Below, piece after piece: positions 9,743 through 18,227 of a stretch of DNA of 64,000 nt (positions are counted from its first letter, which is position 1; the number at the start of each line of letters is the position of its first letter). Position numbers and translations under genes: made by a program. Under the pieces are notes generated by a model. That model saw only the letters and a program-made list of their open reading frames with translations, had not been told where the DNA came from and did not search any database. The DNA lies in contig NZ_AP024545.1 of NCBI RefSeq assembly GCF_018406605.1, positions 1,736,001 to 1,800,000 on the forward strand, given 5' to 3'. Source of the DNA: Noviluteimonas caseinilytica. GTDB taxonomy: Bacteria > Pseudomonadota > Gammaproteobacteria > Xanthomonadales > Xanthomonadaceae.

Positions 9743-10197
9743 GGCATCCGCTGCACCCGGCGTTCGTGCACTTCCCGATCGCGGCGTGGTCGTTCGCGAC
9801 CGCGGCGGATCTCGCGGGCGCCTGGATCGATCCGAGCTGGTGGACGTGCGCGGGCTGGTTGCACGTGGCCGGCACGACGACCGCGCTCGCGGCGATGGCC
9901 ACAGGCGCGATCGAATTCGTGAAGTTGCCGGCCGACAGCCCCGCGGCGAAATTCGTCGCGCGCCACATGGTCTTCGTGCTACTGGCGTGGTTCGCGTACG
10001 CGACGAGCCTGGTGTTGCGCGTGCACGACTCGGCGCTCCACGCACCGGCGGCGGCCAGCCTCGCGACGAGCGTCGCGGGGTTCGTGTTGCTGTGCGTCGC
10101 GGGATGGTTGGGCGGGAATCTCGTCTATCGCCACGGCGTCGGCGTGCGCGAATCCGGAATTGCAAGTTGTCCCCGCGAAAGCGGGGACACCCAGTGA
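9739..10197 (+). CDS. DUF2231-like membrane protein
   Basis: A protein of 152 residues with about four membrane helices. It starts HPLHPAFVHFPIAAW, the histidine-rich opening typical of DUF2231 proteins, several of which are linked to redox or c-type cytochrome genes. The GTG start at 9739 overlaps the previous stop codon in the sequence GTGA, indicating translational coupling. The last residues (ASCPRESGDTQ) are encoded by a REP hairpin at 10168-10189, so the natural C-terminus appears to have been replaced or extended by the repeat. Confidence 0.72.
   Translation: MRHPLHPAFVHFPIAAWSFATAADLAGAWIDPSWWTCAGWLHVAGTTTALAAMATGAIEFVKLPADSPAAKFVARHMVFVLLAWFAYATSLVLRVHDSALHAPAAASLATSVAGFVLLCVAGWLGGNLVYRHGVGVRESGIASCPRESGDTQ
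10168..10189. repeat. REP-type hairpin with GAAA tetraloop
   Basis: TGTCCCCGC-GAAA-GCGGGGACA forms a 9-bp perfect stem. The same core, with a CTTC-like loop, occurs at 46527-46543. Such short hairpins are dispersed in Xanthomonadaceae genomes. Here it lies inside the end of the DUF2231 reading frame. Confidence 0.7.
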
Positions 10198-10222
10198 GGG
10201 CGTTCCGCCACGTCCCGCCGCA

Positions 10223-10257
10223 TGTCTCTTTTCCGCTGCCACAGCAGAAAAGAGACA
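10223..10257. repeat. Inverted repeat, 11-bp outer stem
   Basis: TGTCTCTTTTC (10223-10233) pairs perfectly with GAAAAGAGACA (10247-10257). Inside, GCTG and CAGC extend the hairpin by four pairs. Confidence 0.65.
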
Positions 10258-10596
10258 CGCGACGTGACGCGTCGGACCTCGTCGCGGTTTGGTTTTCGCT
10301 AACACGTCGTAGTAGTTCCCCGCACCGCGTCGGATAGCCGCTGGCGAACACAACTTCTCCGGACGGAGGCGCTCGCCCACCTCGAGCCCTCGCATCTGAA
10401 ATGCCTCACTGCTCTCTGGCAGGCGGGGCGCCAGTCCAGGTCTGTGCCTCGCACACATCAGGCAGGAGAGCTGGTGCTTCGGGCTCTTGATTGCCGCGAA
10501 AGAAACGATTGGGTTGCGCGTGCGTCACACGCACGCCAGCGAACTCAACTTGCGGTCGGCCCCTTGATCGAAAAGGCGCGCAAGGTGATGCCCCAG

Positions 10597-10657
10597 CCCG
10601 TGGTGGGGTGAGAATTTTCGCCGCCACGTCGGCGAGAAATTCTTACCCCGCCGCGGG
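10597..10657. repeat. Long hairpin with about 27-bp arms
   Basis: The left arm 10597-10623 pairs with the right arm 10630-10657 around a six-base loop CCACGT. The arms differ by a few G-T wobbles and one extra base (for example CCCGTGGTGGGGT against ACCCCGCCGCGGG). G-T compatibility suggests the folded RNA, rather than only the DNA, may be conserved. The element's identity is not known. Confidence 0.65.
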
Positions 10658-10732
10658 TTCGGGCGACGCGGTCTTCACCCCAGGCGGGCTTCTGCAGCGC
10701 ACCCATGGATCCCTGCTTCCCCTGGGACGGGC

Positions 10733-10759
10733 AAAAAAAAACCCCGCCGAAGCGGGGTC
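10733..10759 (-). terminator. Intrinsic terminator of hppA
   Basis: Read on the minus strand, ACCCCGCTTCGGCGGGGT is followed by a run of eight or nine T. It lies 28 bases past the hppA stop codon and is a textbook Rho-independent terminator. Confidence 0.9.
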
Positions 10760-10786
10760 TTTCGTGTTGCGTGAAGCAGGAACCGA

Positions 10787-12850
10787 TCAGCGCACGATCA
10801 GCGGCACCATCAGCAGCGCCACGATGTTGATGATCTTGATCAGCGGATTGACCGCCGGGCCCGCGGTGTCCTTGTAGGGATCGCCCACGGTGTCGCCGGT
10901 GACCGCGGCCTTGTGGGCCTCGGAACCCTTGCCGCCGAAGTTGCCGTCTTCGATGTACTTCTTCGCGTTGTCCCACGCACCGCCGCCGGTCGTCATCGAG
11001 ATCGCGACGAACAGGCCGGTGACGATCGTGCCGATCAGCACGCCGCCCAGCGCCTTCGGACCGAGCAGCAGGCCGACGACGACAGGCACCGCGACGGGCA
11101 GCAACGACGGCACGATCATTTCCTTGATCGCCGACTTCGTCAGCATGTCCACGGCCTTGTCGTACTGCGGCTTGCCCGTGCCTTCCATGATCCCCGGGAT
11201 GTCGCGGAACTGGCGGCGCACTTCCTCCACCACCGCACCGGCCGCGCGGCCGACGGCTTCCATCGCCATCGCGCCGAACAGGTACGGGATGAGGCCACCG
11301 ATCAGCAGGCCGATGATCACCATGTGGTCGGACAGGTCGAAGCGGAACGCTTCGAACGGCACGCCCGCGGCGGCGGCCTTCGCCGCACCCACCGTGTTGA
11401 GGTTGTGCGTGTAGTCGGCGAACAGCACCAGCGCGGCCAGCGCGGCCGAACCGATCGCGTAGCCCTTCGTCACCGCCTTCGTCGTGTTGCCCACGGCGTC
11501 GAGCGGATCGGTCACGGCGCGCACTTCCGGCGGGAGTTCCGCCATCTCGGCGATGCCGCCGGCGTTGTCCGTGATCGGGCCGTACGCATCGAGCGCGACG
11601 ATCATGCCCGCCATCGACAGCATGGCCGTGGCGGCGATCGCGATGCCGTACAGGCCACCGAGCGCGAACGCGGCGTAGATGGCCGCGCACACCGTGATGA
11701 CCGGCAGCGCGGTCGACTTCATCGACACGCCCAGGCCCGCGATGATGTTGGTGCCGTGGCCCGTGGTGGATGCCTGCGCGATGTGGCGCACCGGCTTGAA
11801 CTGCGTGCCGGTGTAGTACTCGGTGATCCACACGATCGCGCCGGTCAGCGCCAGGCCGATCAGCGAGCACAGGTAGAGGTTCATCGACCCCTGCCCGAAG
11901 TCGCCCATCAGGTTCTGCGTGATCGGGAAGAACGCGATGGCCGCGAGCACGGCCGACACGATCACGCCGCGGTACAGCGCGCCCATGATCGAACCACCCG
12001 CCTTCACCTTGACGAAGAACGCACCGATGATCGATGCGAGGATCGACACGCCGCCGAGCACGAGCGGATACAGCACCGCGTTGTGGCCGGCGCCCTGGTC
12101 CATCATCAGGCCGCCGAGCAGCATCGTGGCGATCACGGTGACGGCGTAGGTTTCGAACAGGTCGGCCGCCATGCCCGCGCAGTCGCCCACGTTGTCGCCC
12201 ACGTTGTCCGCGATGACCGCCGGGTTGCGCGGGTCGTCTTCCGGGATGCCGGCTTCGACCTTGCCCACCAGGTCCGCGCCGACGTCGGCGCCCTTGGTGA
12301 AGATGCCGCCGCCCAGTCGCGCGAAGATCGAGATCAGCGAGGAACCGAACGCCAGGCCCACCAGCGCGTGCAGCGCCGGTTCGCCGGTGAGGCCCATCTT
12401 GCCGAGCACGAGCCAGTACCCGGCCACGCCGAGCAGGCCGAGGCCGACGACGAGCATGCCGGTGATGGCGCCGCCGCGGAACGCGACGTCCATCGCCGGG
12501 CCGATGCCCGAACGCGCGGCTTCGGCGGTGCGCACGTTGGCGCGCACCGACACGTTCATGCCGATGTAGCCCGCGGCACCGGACAGCACCGCGCCGATCA
12601 GGAAGCCGATCGCGGTGGGCCAGGTGAGTGCGAAGCCGATGAGGACGAAGAGCACGGCGCCTGCGACGCCGATCGTCGCGTACTGGCGATTGAGGTAGGC
12701 GCGCGCGCCTTCCTGGATCGCGCCCGCGATCTGTTGCATGCGCTCGTTGCCGGCGGGACGGCTGTTGATCCAGGACGCGGACCACACACCATAGAGAATC
12801 GCGATGACGGCGCAGGACAGCGCCAGGATCAAACCGTACTGCTCCAGCAT
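10787..12850 (-). CDS. hppA: Proton-translocating membrane pyrophosphatase
   Basis: A 687-residue integral membrane pump with about 16 helices that couples PPi hydrolysis to proton export. The substrate-binding motif DVGADLVGKVE (189-199) and the acidic blocks DNVGDNVGD and DAYGPITDNAGG are intact. In GNTTKAVTKG the lysine K458 and threonine T461 are the pair that marks potassium-independent proton pumps; potassium-dependent enzymes have alanine there. The start MLEQYGLIL at 12850 follows a good GGAGGG; the frame extends 30 residues further without one. The gene ends at a strong terminator. The neighbouring ppa and PPi-PFK genes suggest coordinated use of pyrophosphate. Confidence 0.97.
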   Translation of the reverse strand: MLEQYGLILALSCAVIAILYGVWSASWINSRPAGNERMQQIAGAIQEGARAYLNRQYATIGVAGAVLFVLIGFALTWPTAIGFLIGAVLSGAAGYIGMNVSVRANVRTAEAARSGIGPAMDVAFRGGAITGMLVVGLGLLGVAGYWLVLGKMGLTGEPALHALVGLAFGSSLISIFARLGGGIFTKGADVGADLVGKVEAGIPEDDPRNPAVIADNVGDNVGDCAGMAADLFETYAVTVIATMLLGGLMMDQGAGHNAVLYPLVLGGVSILASIIGAFFVKVKAGGSIMGALYRGVIVSAVLAAIAFFPITQNLMGDFGQGSMNLYLCSLIGLALTGAIVWITEYYTGTQFKPVRHIAQASTTGHGTNIIAGLGVSMKSTALPVITVCAAIYAAFALGGLYGIAIAATAMLSMAGMIVALDAYGPITDNAGGIAEMAELPPEVRAVTDPLDAVGNTTKAVTKGYAIGSAALAALVLFADYTHNLNTVGAAKAAAAGVPFEAFRFDLSDHMVIIGLLIGGLIPYLFGAMAMEAVGRAAGAVVEEVRRQFRDIPGIMEGTGKPQYDKAVDMLTKSAIKEMIVPSLLPVAVPVVVGLLLGPKALGGVLIGTIVTGLFVAISMTTGGGAWDNAKKYIEDGNFGGKGSEAHKAAVTGDTVGDPYKDTAGPAVNPLIKIINIVALLMVPLIVR

Positions 12851-12884
12851 GAACAACCCTCCCCGGGTGGCTTTAGGGAATGAC

Positions 12885-12910
12885 GGATGACGCGAAATGG
12901 ATGACGCGAA
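12885..12910. repeat. Tandem 12-mer with 14-base period upstream of hppA
   Basis: GGATGACGCGAA occurs at 12885-12896 and again at 12899-12910, with a third degenerate TGACGG just before. The repeats lie 35-60 bases upstream of the hppA start codon, where a regulator could bind; they could also be chance duplication. Confidence 0.5.
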
Positions 12911-13073
12911 GGTTTTTGTTGCGCCGCGGCAAGAAATCAATTACAGGGCGGCAACGGCCCGACTATGGCATGGCACGGCCCCGCGGCGGAACCGTGCAAC
13001 CGTGCGTGAAGCACGATTCAGCGCTTGCGTGACAGCCTGCGCGCCTTCGTCCCGCCCCCCGAGGCCACCGACC

Positions 13074-13583
13074 ATGCGCCGACTCATCGCCACCCTGTGC
13101 GTCCTCGCACCCCTGGCTGCCATCGCGGCCGACCCGAAGCCGGAGATCAACCGCCCGGCGTCTTCCCCGCAGCAGGTCGGCGTGGCCCACACGCTCCGCA
13201 CGATCCCCGAAGCCTGCGCGCGCATCGAAGGCCAGTTCACCGGCCAGGCGAACCCGCCCTACAAGTTCACCTTCGCGCGCACGAGCGCGACCTGCCAGGC
13301 GCGTGCGCGCCTGGTGGATGCGGCCAAGGTGAAACCGGATGCGAAGTCGGGCTGGATCTTCAACGACCTGATCCGCGTGCCGAGCGCGGCGTGCCCGTCG
13401 CAGCAGGCGGTGGTGCGCATCTGGCGCAAGGCCGCGGAGGCGGCGCCGCCGGCGCTGGATCCGCAGGGGCGTTCGCGGATCTACCTGAAGGATGCGACCG
13501 ACCAGGCGCGCGCGAAGGGCGCGCCCAGCCTGCCGCAATACGCCGTCGCGATGGCCGTGGAAGGCAAGGCCTGCGGCGGCTGA
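13074..13583 (+). CDS. Secreted protein of unknown function
   Basis: A 169-residue protein with a clear signal peptide (MRRLIATLCVLAPLAAIAA, cleavage likely after AIAA). The mature part has four cysteines (EACARIEG, SATCQAR, SAACPSQ and GKACGG), compatible with two disulfides in the periplasm. No domain was recognised. The start at 13074 is chosen for the signal peptide; the frame is open further upstream. It converges on the minus-strand secreted protein gene five bases away. Confidence 0.7.
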   Translation: MRRLIATLCVLAPLAAIAADPKPEINRPASSPQQVGVAHTLRTIPEACARIEGQFTGQANPPYKFTFARTSATCQARARLVDAAKVKPDAKSGWIFNDLIRVPSAACPSQQAVVRIWRKAAEAAPPALDPQGRSRIYLKDATDQARAKGAPSLPQYAVAMAVEGKACGG

Positions 13584-13587
13584 TGCC

Positions 13588-14037
13588 TCAGTGCGAGGCG
13601 CGCTGGAACTTGTCGGCGCTCGAACGCAGCAGCTGCGCGTGGCCCGCCTTGTTGCGGATCACCTGCACGTAATACGTCTTGCCGGTTTCCAGCGTGCCGT
13701 CGAACTTGCCGCCGTCGCTCGTGCTGTACGCATGGGCGCCCGGCGTGGTGGCCACGACGTAGTACATGCCCGGGTCGAGTTCGACGCGCGGATCGGCGTT
13801 CTCGTTGACGGTGATGGCCGCACCCGGCGACTTGGCGCTGCGGAAGAACACGACCTGCGACTTGCCATCCGGCGCCTTGCCCACGGCCTTCTCGACGGCT
13901 TCGGCCGTGAGGGCCTTGGCTTCTGCGGTGTTGGACGCTTCGCCCTGGTTCTCGATCTTCACCTTCTGGGCGGCGACGGGCAGGCTCAACGCCACCAGCA
14001 TCGCGAGCAACGCACTGCGGGACAGGATGGAACGCAT
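13588..14037 (-). CDS. Secreted DUF2846-like protein
   Basis: A 149-residue protein with a signal peptide (MRSILSRSALLAMLVALSLPVAAQ). The mature domain has the layout QVVFFRSAK, ELDPGMYYVV, TPGAHAYS and ETGKTYYVQV, which resembles DUF2846 and related small beta-sandwich domains found in envelope proteins. A weak GGAGATC precedes the start. No function is known. The upstream 230 bases (14038-14270) contain no gene; its promoter must lie there. Confidence 0.68.
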   Translation of the reverse strand: MRSILSRSALLAMLVALSLPVAAQKVKIENQGEASNTAEAKALTAEAVEKAVGKAPDGKSQVVFFRSAKSPGAAITVNENADPRVELDPGMYYVVATTPGAHAYSTSDGGKFDGTLETGKTYYVQVIRNKAGHAQLLRSSADKFQRASH

Positions 14038-14270
14038 GGGGGATCTCCGTGTCGTGGCTGCCTCATGGCAGTCGTGGAGCCTAGCGTCCCGCATTCAGTC
14101 GCTGCGTGAAGCGGGTCGGCATTCGTACGGAGACCGCCGAAATCCACTCGAACATCGACGTCGACGCGGCCACCTCCCCAGCTGGCCGCGCGACGCCGAT
14201 CCTCCTCCCCCGAGGAACCTCGTTGCGTCGAGGCGTGGCGAGTCTTACCGACCGCAACGGGGTTTTGCAA

Positions 14271-15521
14271 TCACATCGGGGCGAGTTTTTTTCTCATTGC
14301 CACGTTCTTCAGGGCAATGTATCTGGGCAGCCCGTCGCGGCCGTAAGGCGGCGGATTTTCGCCGCGGATCAGCGGTTCGAGATAACGACGCGCCGCTGCG
14401 GTGATGCCGTAACCATCCTTGCGCAAGAAGTTGGCCGGCATCGTTTTTTCGTGGTTCGCGATCTTGTCGAGCGAGGCCGGCGCGATCTTCCAGCGATACG
14501 GTGCATCGGACGTGCGCACGATCACCGGCATCATCGAATTCATCCCCTTCAGTGCGTACTCCACCGCGGCCACGCCGACGGCCATCGCCTGTTCGACGTC
14601 GGTCTTCGATGCGATGTGGCGCGCGGAACGCTGCAGGTAATCCGGCAACGTCCAGTGCACCTTGTAGCCGAGCACGTCCTTGACGCGACCGGCGAGGTGC
14701 GAGGCGACGCCGCCGAGCTGCGTGTGCCCGAACGCATCCTTCCCGCCGCCGGCGTCGGCGACGAACGTACCGTCCGCGGTGCGGATGCCTTCACTCGCGA
14801 CCACCACGCAATAGCCCACGCGCTTGACCACCTTGTCGACCTGCGCGAGGAACGCCGCTTCGTCGTACGCGCGCTCGGGGAAGAGGATGAGGTGCGGCGC
14901 ATCGCCTTCGTGCTGCGCGGCCAGGCCCGCGGCGGCGGCCAGCCAGCCCGCGTGGCGGCCCATCGCTTCGTACACGAAGACTTTCGTCGAGGTGTCGGCC
15001 ATCGCGGCGACGTCGAGCGCGGCTTCGCGCACGGACACCGCGGTGTATTTCGCGGCCGAGCCGAAGCCCGGGCAGCAGTCGGTGACGGCCAGGTCGTTGT
15101 CGATGGTCTTCGGCACGCCGATGCAGGTGAGCGGGTAGCCGAACTCCTGCGCCAGCCGCGAGACCTTCAGCGCGGTGTCCGCCGAATCGTTGCCGCCGTT
15201 GTAGAGGAACCAGCGCACGTCGTGCGCGCGCAGGACGTCGAGCAGGCGCTCGTATTTCGCGCGGTCGGCCTCCAGCGACTTCAGCTTCACGCGGCACGAG
15301 CCGAACGCGCCGCCGGGGGTATGGGCCAGCGCCCGGATCGCGGCGAGGGATTCCTTCGAGGTGTCGATCAGGTCCTCGCGCAGCGCGCCGAGGATGCCGT
15401 TGCGCGCGGCCAGGACCTTCACCTTGCGGGCGCGCGCGGTCTGGATGACGGCCGAGGCGGTGGCGTTGATGACGGCGGTGACGCCGCCCGACTGGGCGTA
15501 AAGCAGGGTTCCGTTGGCCAT
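14271..15521 (-). CDS. pfp: Pyrophosphate-dependent 6-phosphofructokinase
   Basis: A 416-residue PFK that converts fructose 6-phosphate to the 1,6-bisphosphate reversibly, using PPi. Two positions distinguish PPi from ATP enzymes. The loop YNGGNDS (109-113) has aspartate D112 where ATP enzymes have glycine, and PKTIDND (137-143) has lysine K138 where they have glycine. The catalytic TIDND and the effector-region MGRHAG are present. The start at 15521 fits the family N-terminus; the frame continues upstream into shadow sequence. Its divergent neighbour is adk, and ppa and hppA lie within 8 kb. Confidence 0.93.
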   Translation of the reverse strand: MANGTLLYAQSGGVTAVINATASAVIQTARARKVKVLAARNGILGALREDLIDTSKESLAAIRALAHTPGGAFGSCRVKLKSLEADRAKYERLLDVLRAHDVRWFLYNGGNDSADTALKVSRLAQEFGYPLTCIGVPKTIDNDLAVTDCCPGFGSAAKYTAVSVREAALDVAAMADTSTKVFVYEAMGRHAGWLAAAAGLAAQHEGDAPHLILFPERAYDEAAFLAQVDKVVKRVGYCVVVASEGIRTADGTFVADAGGGKDAFGHTQLGGVASHLAGRVKDVLGYKVHWTLPDYLQRSARHIASKTDVEQAMAVGVAAVEYALKGMNSMMPVIVRTSDAPYRWKIAPASLDKIANHEKTMPANFLRKDGYGITAAARRYLEPLIRGENPPPYGRDGLPRYIALKNVAMRKKLAPM

Positions 15522-15650
15522 GTGAGGTCGTGGGCCGGGGCCGGGTTGGGGTAAAGTGCCCGGCAAATCGGCGTAGTCGTGGGTAGGGCGGGCGAGTGTA
15601 GCGCCGCGGTCCGTGGACGCGCCGTCCCGAGCATTGGTCAGGAGTCCTGG

Positions 15651-16229
15651 ATGCGATTGGTCTTGTTGGGCGCGCCCGGTTCGGGCAAGGGCACGCAGGC
15701 GACCCGCCTGAAGGAACACCTGCAGGTGCCGCACATCTCCACCGGCGACCTGCTGCGCGCCGAAGTCGCGGCCGGCAGCAAGCTGGGCCTGGAAGCGAAG
15801 GAAGTGATGGCGCGCGGCGAGCTGGTCTCCGACGCCATCCTGCTCGGCATGCTCGAGGACCGCTTCTCGCGCCCCGACACCGCCAACGGTTTCATCCTCG
15901 ACGGCTATCCGCGCAACCTGGCGCAGGCCGATGCGCTGGATGCGTTGCTGGGCAAGCTGCGCCAGCCGTTCGATTACGCGGTGCAGCTGGAATGCCCGAC
16001 GGAACTCCTCGTCGAGCGCATCGCCGGCCGCGCGAAGGCCGAAGGCCGCGCCGACGACAGCCCGGATGCGGTGCGCAAGCGCCTGCAGGTGTACGAGGCC
16101 TCCACCGCGCCGGTCATCGATTACTACCGCCAGCATGGGCACCTCACCGTCGTCGACGGCGTGGGCTCGCTGGACGATGTGTTCACCCGCATCCTCGAGG
16201 CGATCGCGCCGATGAAGGAAGTCGGCTGA
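15651..16229 (+). CDS. adk: Adenylate kinase (short form)
   Basis: Interconverts AMP, ADP and ATP. The P-loop GAPGSGKGT (residues 7-15), the AMP-binding STGDLLR and the FILDGYPRN motif are intact. At 192 residues it lacks the long LID domain: the segment between ERIAGRAKAEGRADD and VRKRLQVY is short and has no zinc-binding cysteines. The start follows GGAG (15640-15643). Adenylate kinase draws down AMP formed with pyrophosphate by synthetases, which fits its position next to PPi-PFK. Confidence 0.96.
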   Translation: MRLVLLGAPGSGKGTQATRLKEHLQVPHISTGDLLRAEVAAGSKLGLEAKEVMARGELVSDAILLGMLEDRFSRPDTANGFILDGYPRNLAQADALDALLGKLRQPFDYAVQLECPTELLVERIAGRAKAEGRADDSPDAVRKRLQVYEASTAPVIDYYRQHGHLTVVDGVGSLDDVFTRILEAIAPMKEVG

Positions 16230-16254
16230 GCGCCACGCAACACGGGACACCCGC

Positions 16255-17625
16255 TTGAAGGCCATCAAACTGCACGTGCTCGGCATCGCCGGCACCTTCA
16301 TGGGCGGCGTCGCTGCGCTCGCGCGCGAACTCGGGCACGAAGTGGAAGGCAGCGACCAGGCCGTGTATCCGCCGATGTCGACGCAGCTGGAACAGCTCGG
16401 CATCGCGCTGCGCCAGGGCTACGACCCCGCCAACATTTCGCCCGACTGCGACGAGATCGTCGTCGGCAATGCGTTGTCGCGCGGCAACGCGGCGGTGGAG
16501 CAGGTGCTCGACGACGGCCGGCGTTACACGTCCGGCGCGCAGTGGCTCAGCGAATACGTGCTGCCGGGCCGCGAGACGATCGCGGTGGCAGGCACGCACG
16601 GCAAGACAACGACCACGACCATCCTCACCTGGCTGCTCGAATCGGCCGGGCGTTCGCCGGGCTTCTTGATCGGCGGCGTGGCGGAGGACTTCGGCGTGTC
16701 GGCGCGCATCGGCACGGGCCGCGAATTCGTGGTGGAAGCCGACGAATACGACACGGCGTTCTTCGACAAGCGTTCGAAGTTCGTGCACTACCGGCCGACG
16801 GTCGCGATCCTCAACAATCTCGAATACGACCACGCGGACATCTTCCCCGACGTGGCCGCGATCCAGCGCCAGTTCCACCATCTCGTCCGCACCGTGCCGC
16901 GGCGCGGGCGCCTGATCGTCAACGGCGAAGACAAGTACCTCGCCGAAGTGCTGGCGATGGGCTGCTGGACGCCGGTGGAAACCTTCGGCCTCGATGGCAC
17001 GTTCGACTGGACCGCGCGCTTGCTCGCCGACGATGGCAGTGCGTTCGCCGTCGTGCACCGCGGGCGCGAAATCGGTGAAGTGCACTGGCCGCTGCTCGGG
17101 CGCCACAACGTAATGAACGCGCTGGCGTCGCTGGCCGCGGTGCAGGCGGTGGGCGTGGAGGCGTCCACGGTGCTGGCCTCGTTGCAGGCCTTCCGCAGCG
17201 TCAAGCGCCGCCTCGAAGTGATCGGCGATGCGGACGGCGTGCGGATCTACGACGACTTCGCGCACCACCCCACCGCAATCGCGACCACGCTCGCGGGTTT
17301 GCGCGCACGCGTGGGCGATGCGCGCATCGTGGTGGCGATGGAGCCGCGCAGCAATTCGATGCGGCTGGGTGCGCATTCGGATGCCTTGGCGCCGTCGCTG
17401 GATGGCGCGGATGTCGTCGTGTTCCTGCATCGCCCCGAGCTTGCGTGGGATGCGGGCAAGGTCGTCGGCGCGCTGCGCGGCGAAGGCGTGACCGCGCCGG
17501 ATGCGGATGCGTTGCTCGCCGCGCTGGCGGAACGCGTGCGTCCCGGGGACCACGTGGTGTTCATGTCGAACGGGGGCTTCGACGGCGCGCCGCGCCGTTT
17601 CCTGGCCGCGCGCCAGGGCCGCTGA
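16255..17625 (+). CDS. mpl: UDP-N-acetylmuramate:L-alanyl-gamma-D-glutamyl-meso-diaminopimelate ligase
   Basis: A Mur-ligase family enzyme that recycles murein tripeptide by joining it to UDP-MurNAc. The 456 residues include a GIAGTFMGG N-terminal nucleotide motif, the ATP loop AGTHGKTTTT (around 116), NNLEYDHADIF and the DDFAHHPTAI catalytic region characteristic of Mpl rather than MurC. The start is TTG at 16255, 25 bases behind adk; no better start lies nearby. It ends 13 bases before the LON-domain gene. Confidence 0.95.
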   Translation: MKAIKLHVLGIAGTFMGGVAALARELGHEVEGSDQAVYPPMSTQLEQLGIALRQGYDPANISPDCDEIVVGNALSRGNAAVEQVLDDGRRYTSGAQWLSEYVLPGRETIAVAGTHGKTTTTTILTWLLESAGRSPGFLIGGVAEDFGVSARIGTGREFVVEADEYDTAFFDKRSKFVHYRPTVAILNNLEYDHADIFPDVAAIQRQFHHLVRTVPRRGRLIVNGEDKYLAEVLAMGCWTPVETFGLDGTFDWTARLLADDGSAFAVVHRGREIGEVHWPLLGRHNVMNALASLAAVQAVGVEASTVLASLQAFRSVKRRLEVIGDADGVRIYDDFAHHPTAIATTLAGLRARVGDARIVVAMEPRSNSMRLGAHSDALAPSLDGADVVVFLHRPELAWDAGKVVGALRGEGVTAPDADALLAALAERVRPGDHVVFMSNGGFDGAPRRFLAARQGR

Positions 17626-17638
17626 GCCGCGACCGCCC

Positions 17639-18223
17639 ATGCTGCGCGAAGCGCCGCTGACGCTCGGATTGTTCCCGCTGCACAGCGTGTTGCTGCCGGG
17701 CGCGACGCTGTCGCTGCGCGTGTTCGAACGCCGTTACCTGGATTTGGTGAGCGAATGCATGCGCGAATCGCGCGGCTGCGGCGTGTGCCTGATCCTGATC
17801 GGCGACGAAGTGGGCATGCCCGCAACGCCGGCGAAGTACGGCACGCACGCGCGCATCGAAGATTTCACCACCGGCACCGACGGCCTGCTGCACCTGCGCA
17901 TCCGCGGCGGGCGGCGGTTCCGCGTGGCCACCACGCACGTGCGCGACAACGGCCTGCTGCTCGCCGACGTGGACTGGTGCGAGTACGACCCGGACGACGA
18001 ACTGCGCCCGGAACACGCAACGCTCGGCATCGTGCTGCAGCACATGCTCGACCAGGTGGGCGGCGAACACGCGAAGGCGCCGCCGGCGCGCTTCGACGAA
18101 GCCTCGTGGGTGGGCTGGCGCCTAGCCGAACTGTTGCCGCTGCAGGAATCGCAACGCCAGGCCCTGCTGCAACTCGACGATCCGCATGCGCGGCTCGATC
18201 GCATGCTGCACTGGATCGACTGA
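17639..18223 (+). CDS. LON substrate-binding-domain protein
   Basis: A 194-residue stand-alone LON N-terminal domain: LGLFPLHSVLLPGATLSLRVFERRYLDLV at the start, the GTHARIEDF loop in the middle and a helical C-terminus. There is no ATPase or protease domain, so it does not degrade proteins itself; the function of such proteins is unsettled. It follows mpl by 13 bases and probably shares its transcript. Confidence 0.85.
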   Translation: MLREAPLTLGLFPLHSVLLPGATLSLRVFERRYLDLVSECMRESRGCGVCLILIGDEVGMPATPAKYGTHARIEDFTTGTDGLLHLRIRGGRRFRVATTHVRDNGLLLADVDWCEYDPDDELRPEHATLGIVLQHMLDQVGGEHAKAPPARFDEASWVGWRLAELLPLQESQRQALLQLDDPHARLDRMLHWID

Positions 18224-18227
18224 CGCC

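Larger units (their letters stand above)
10198..10732. other. Gene-free stretch built of palindromes
   Basis: About 535 bases without a convincing gene; short open frames on both strands have no start signals or recognisable domains. It holds at least three hairpins (10223-10257, 10518-10536, 10597-10657) next to the REP at 10168. The stretch lies between the DUF2231 gene and the hppA terminator, which converge. Confidence 0.6.

Noticed and set aside
10406..10627. 73-residue minus-strand frame in the gene-free stretch
   Set aside because: It spans a large hairpin and has no recognisable domain or start signal; probably spurious.
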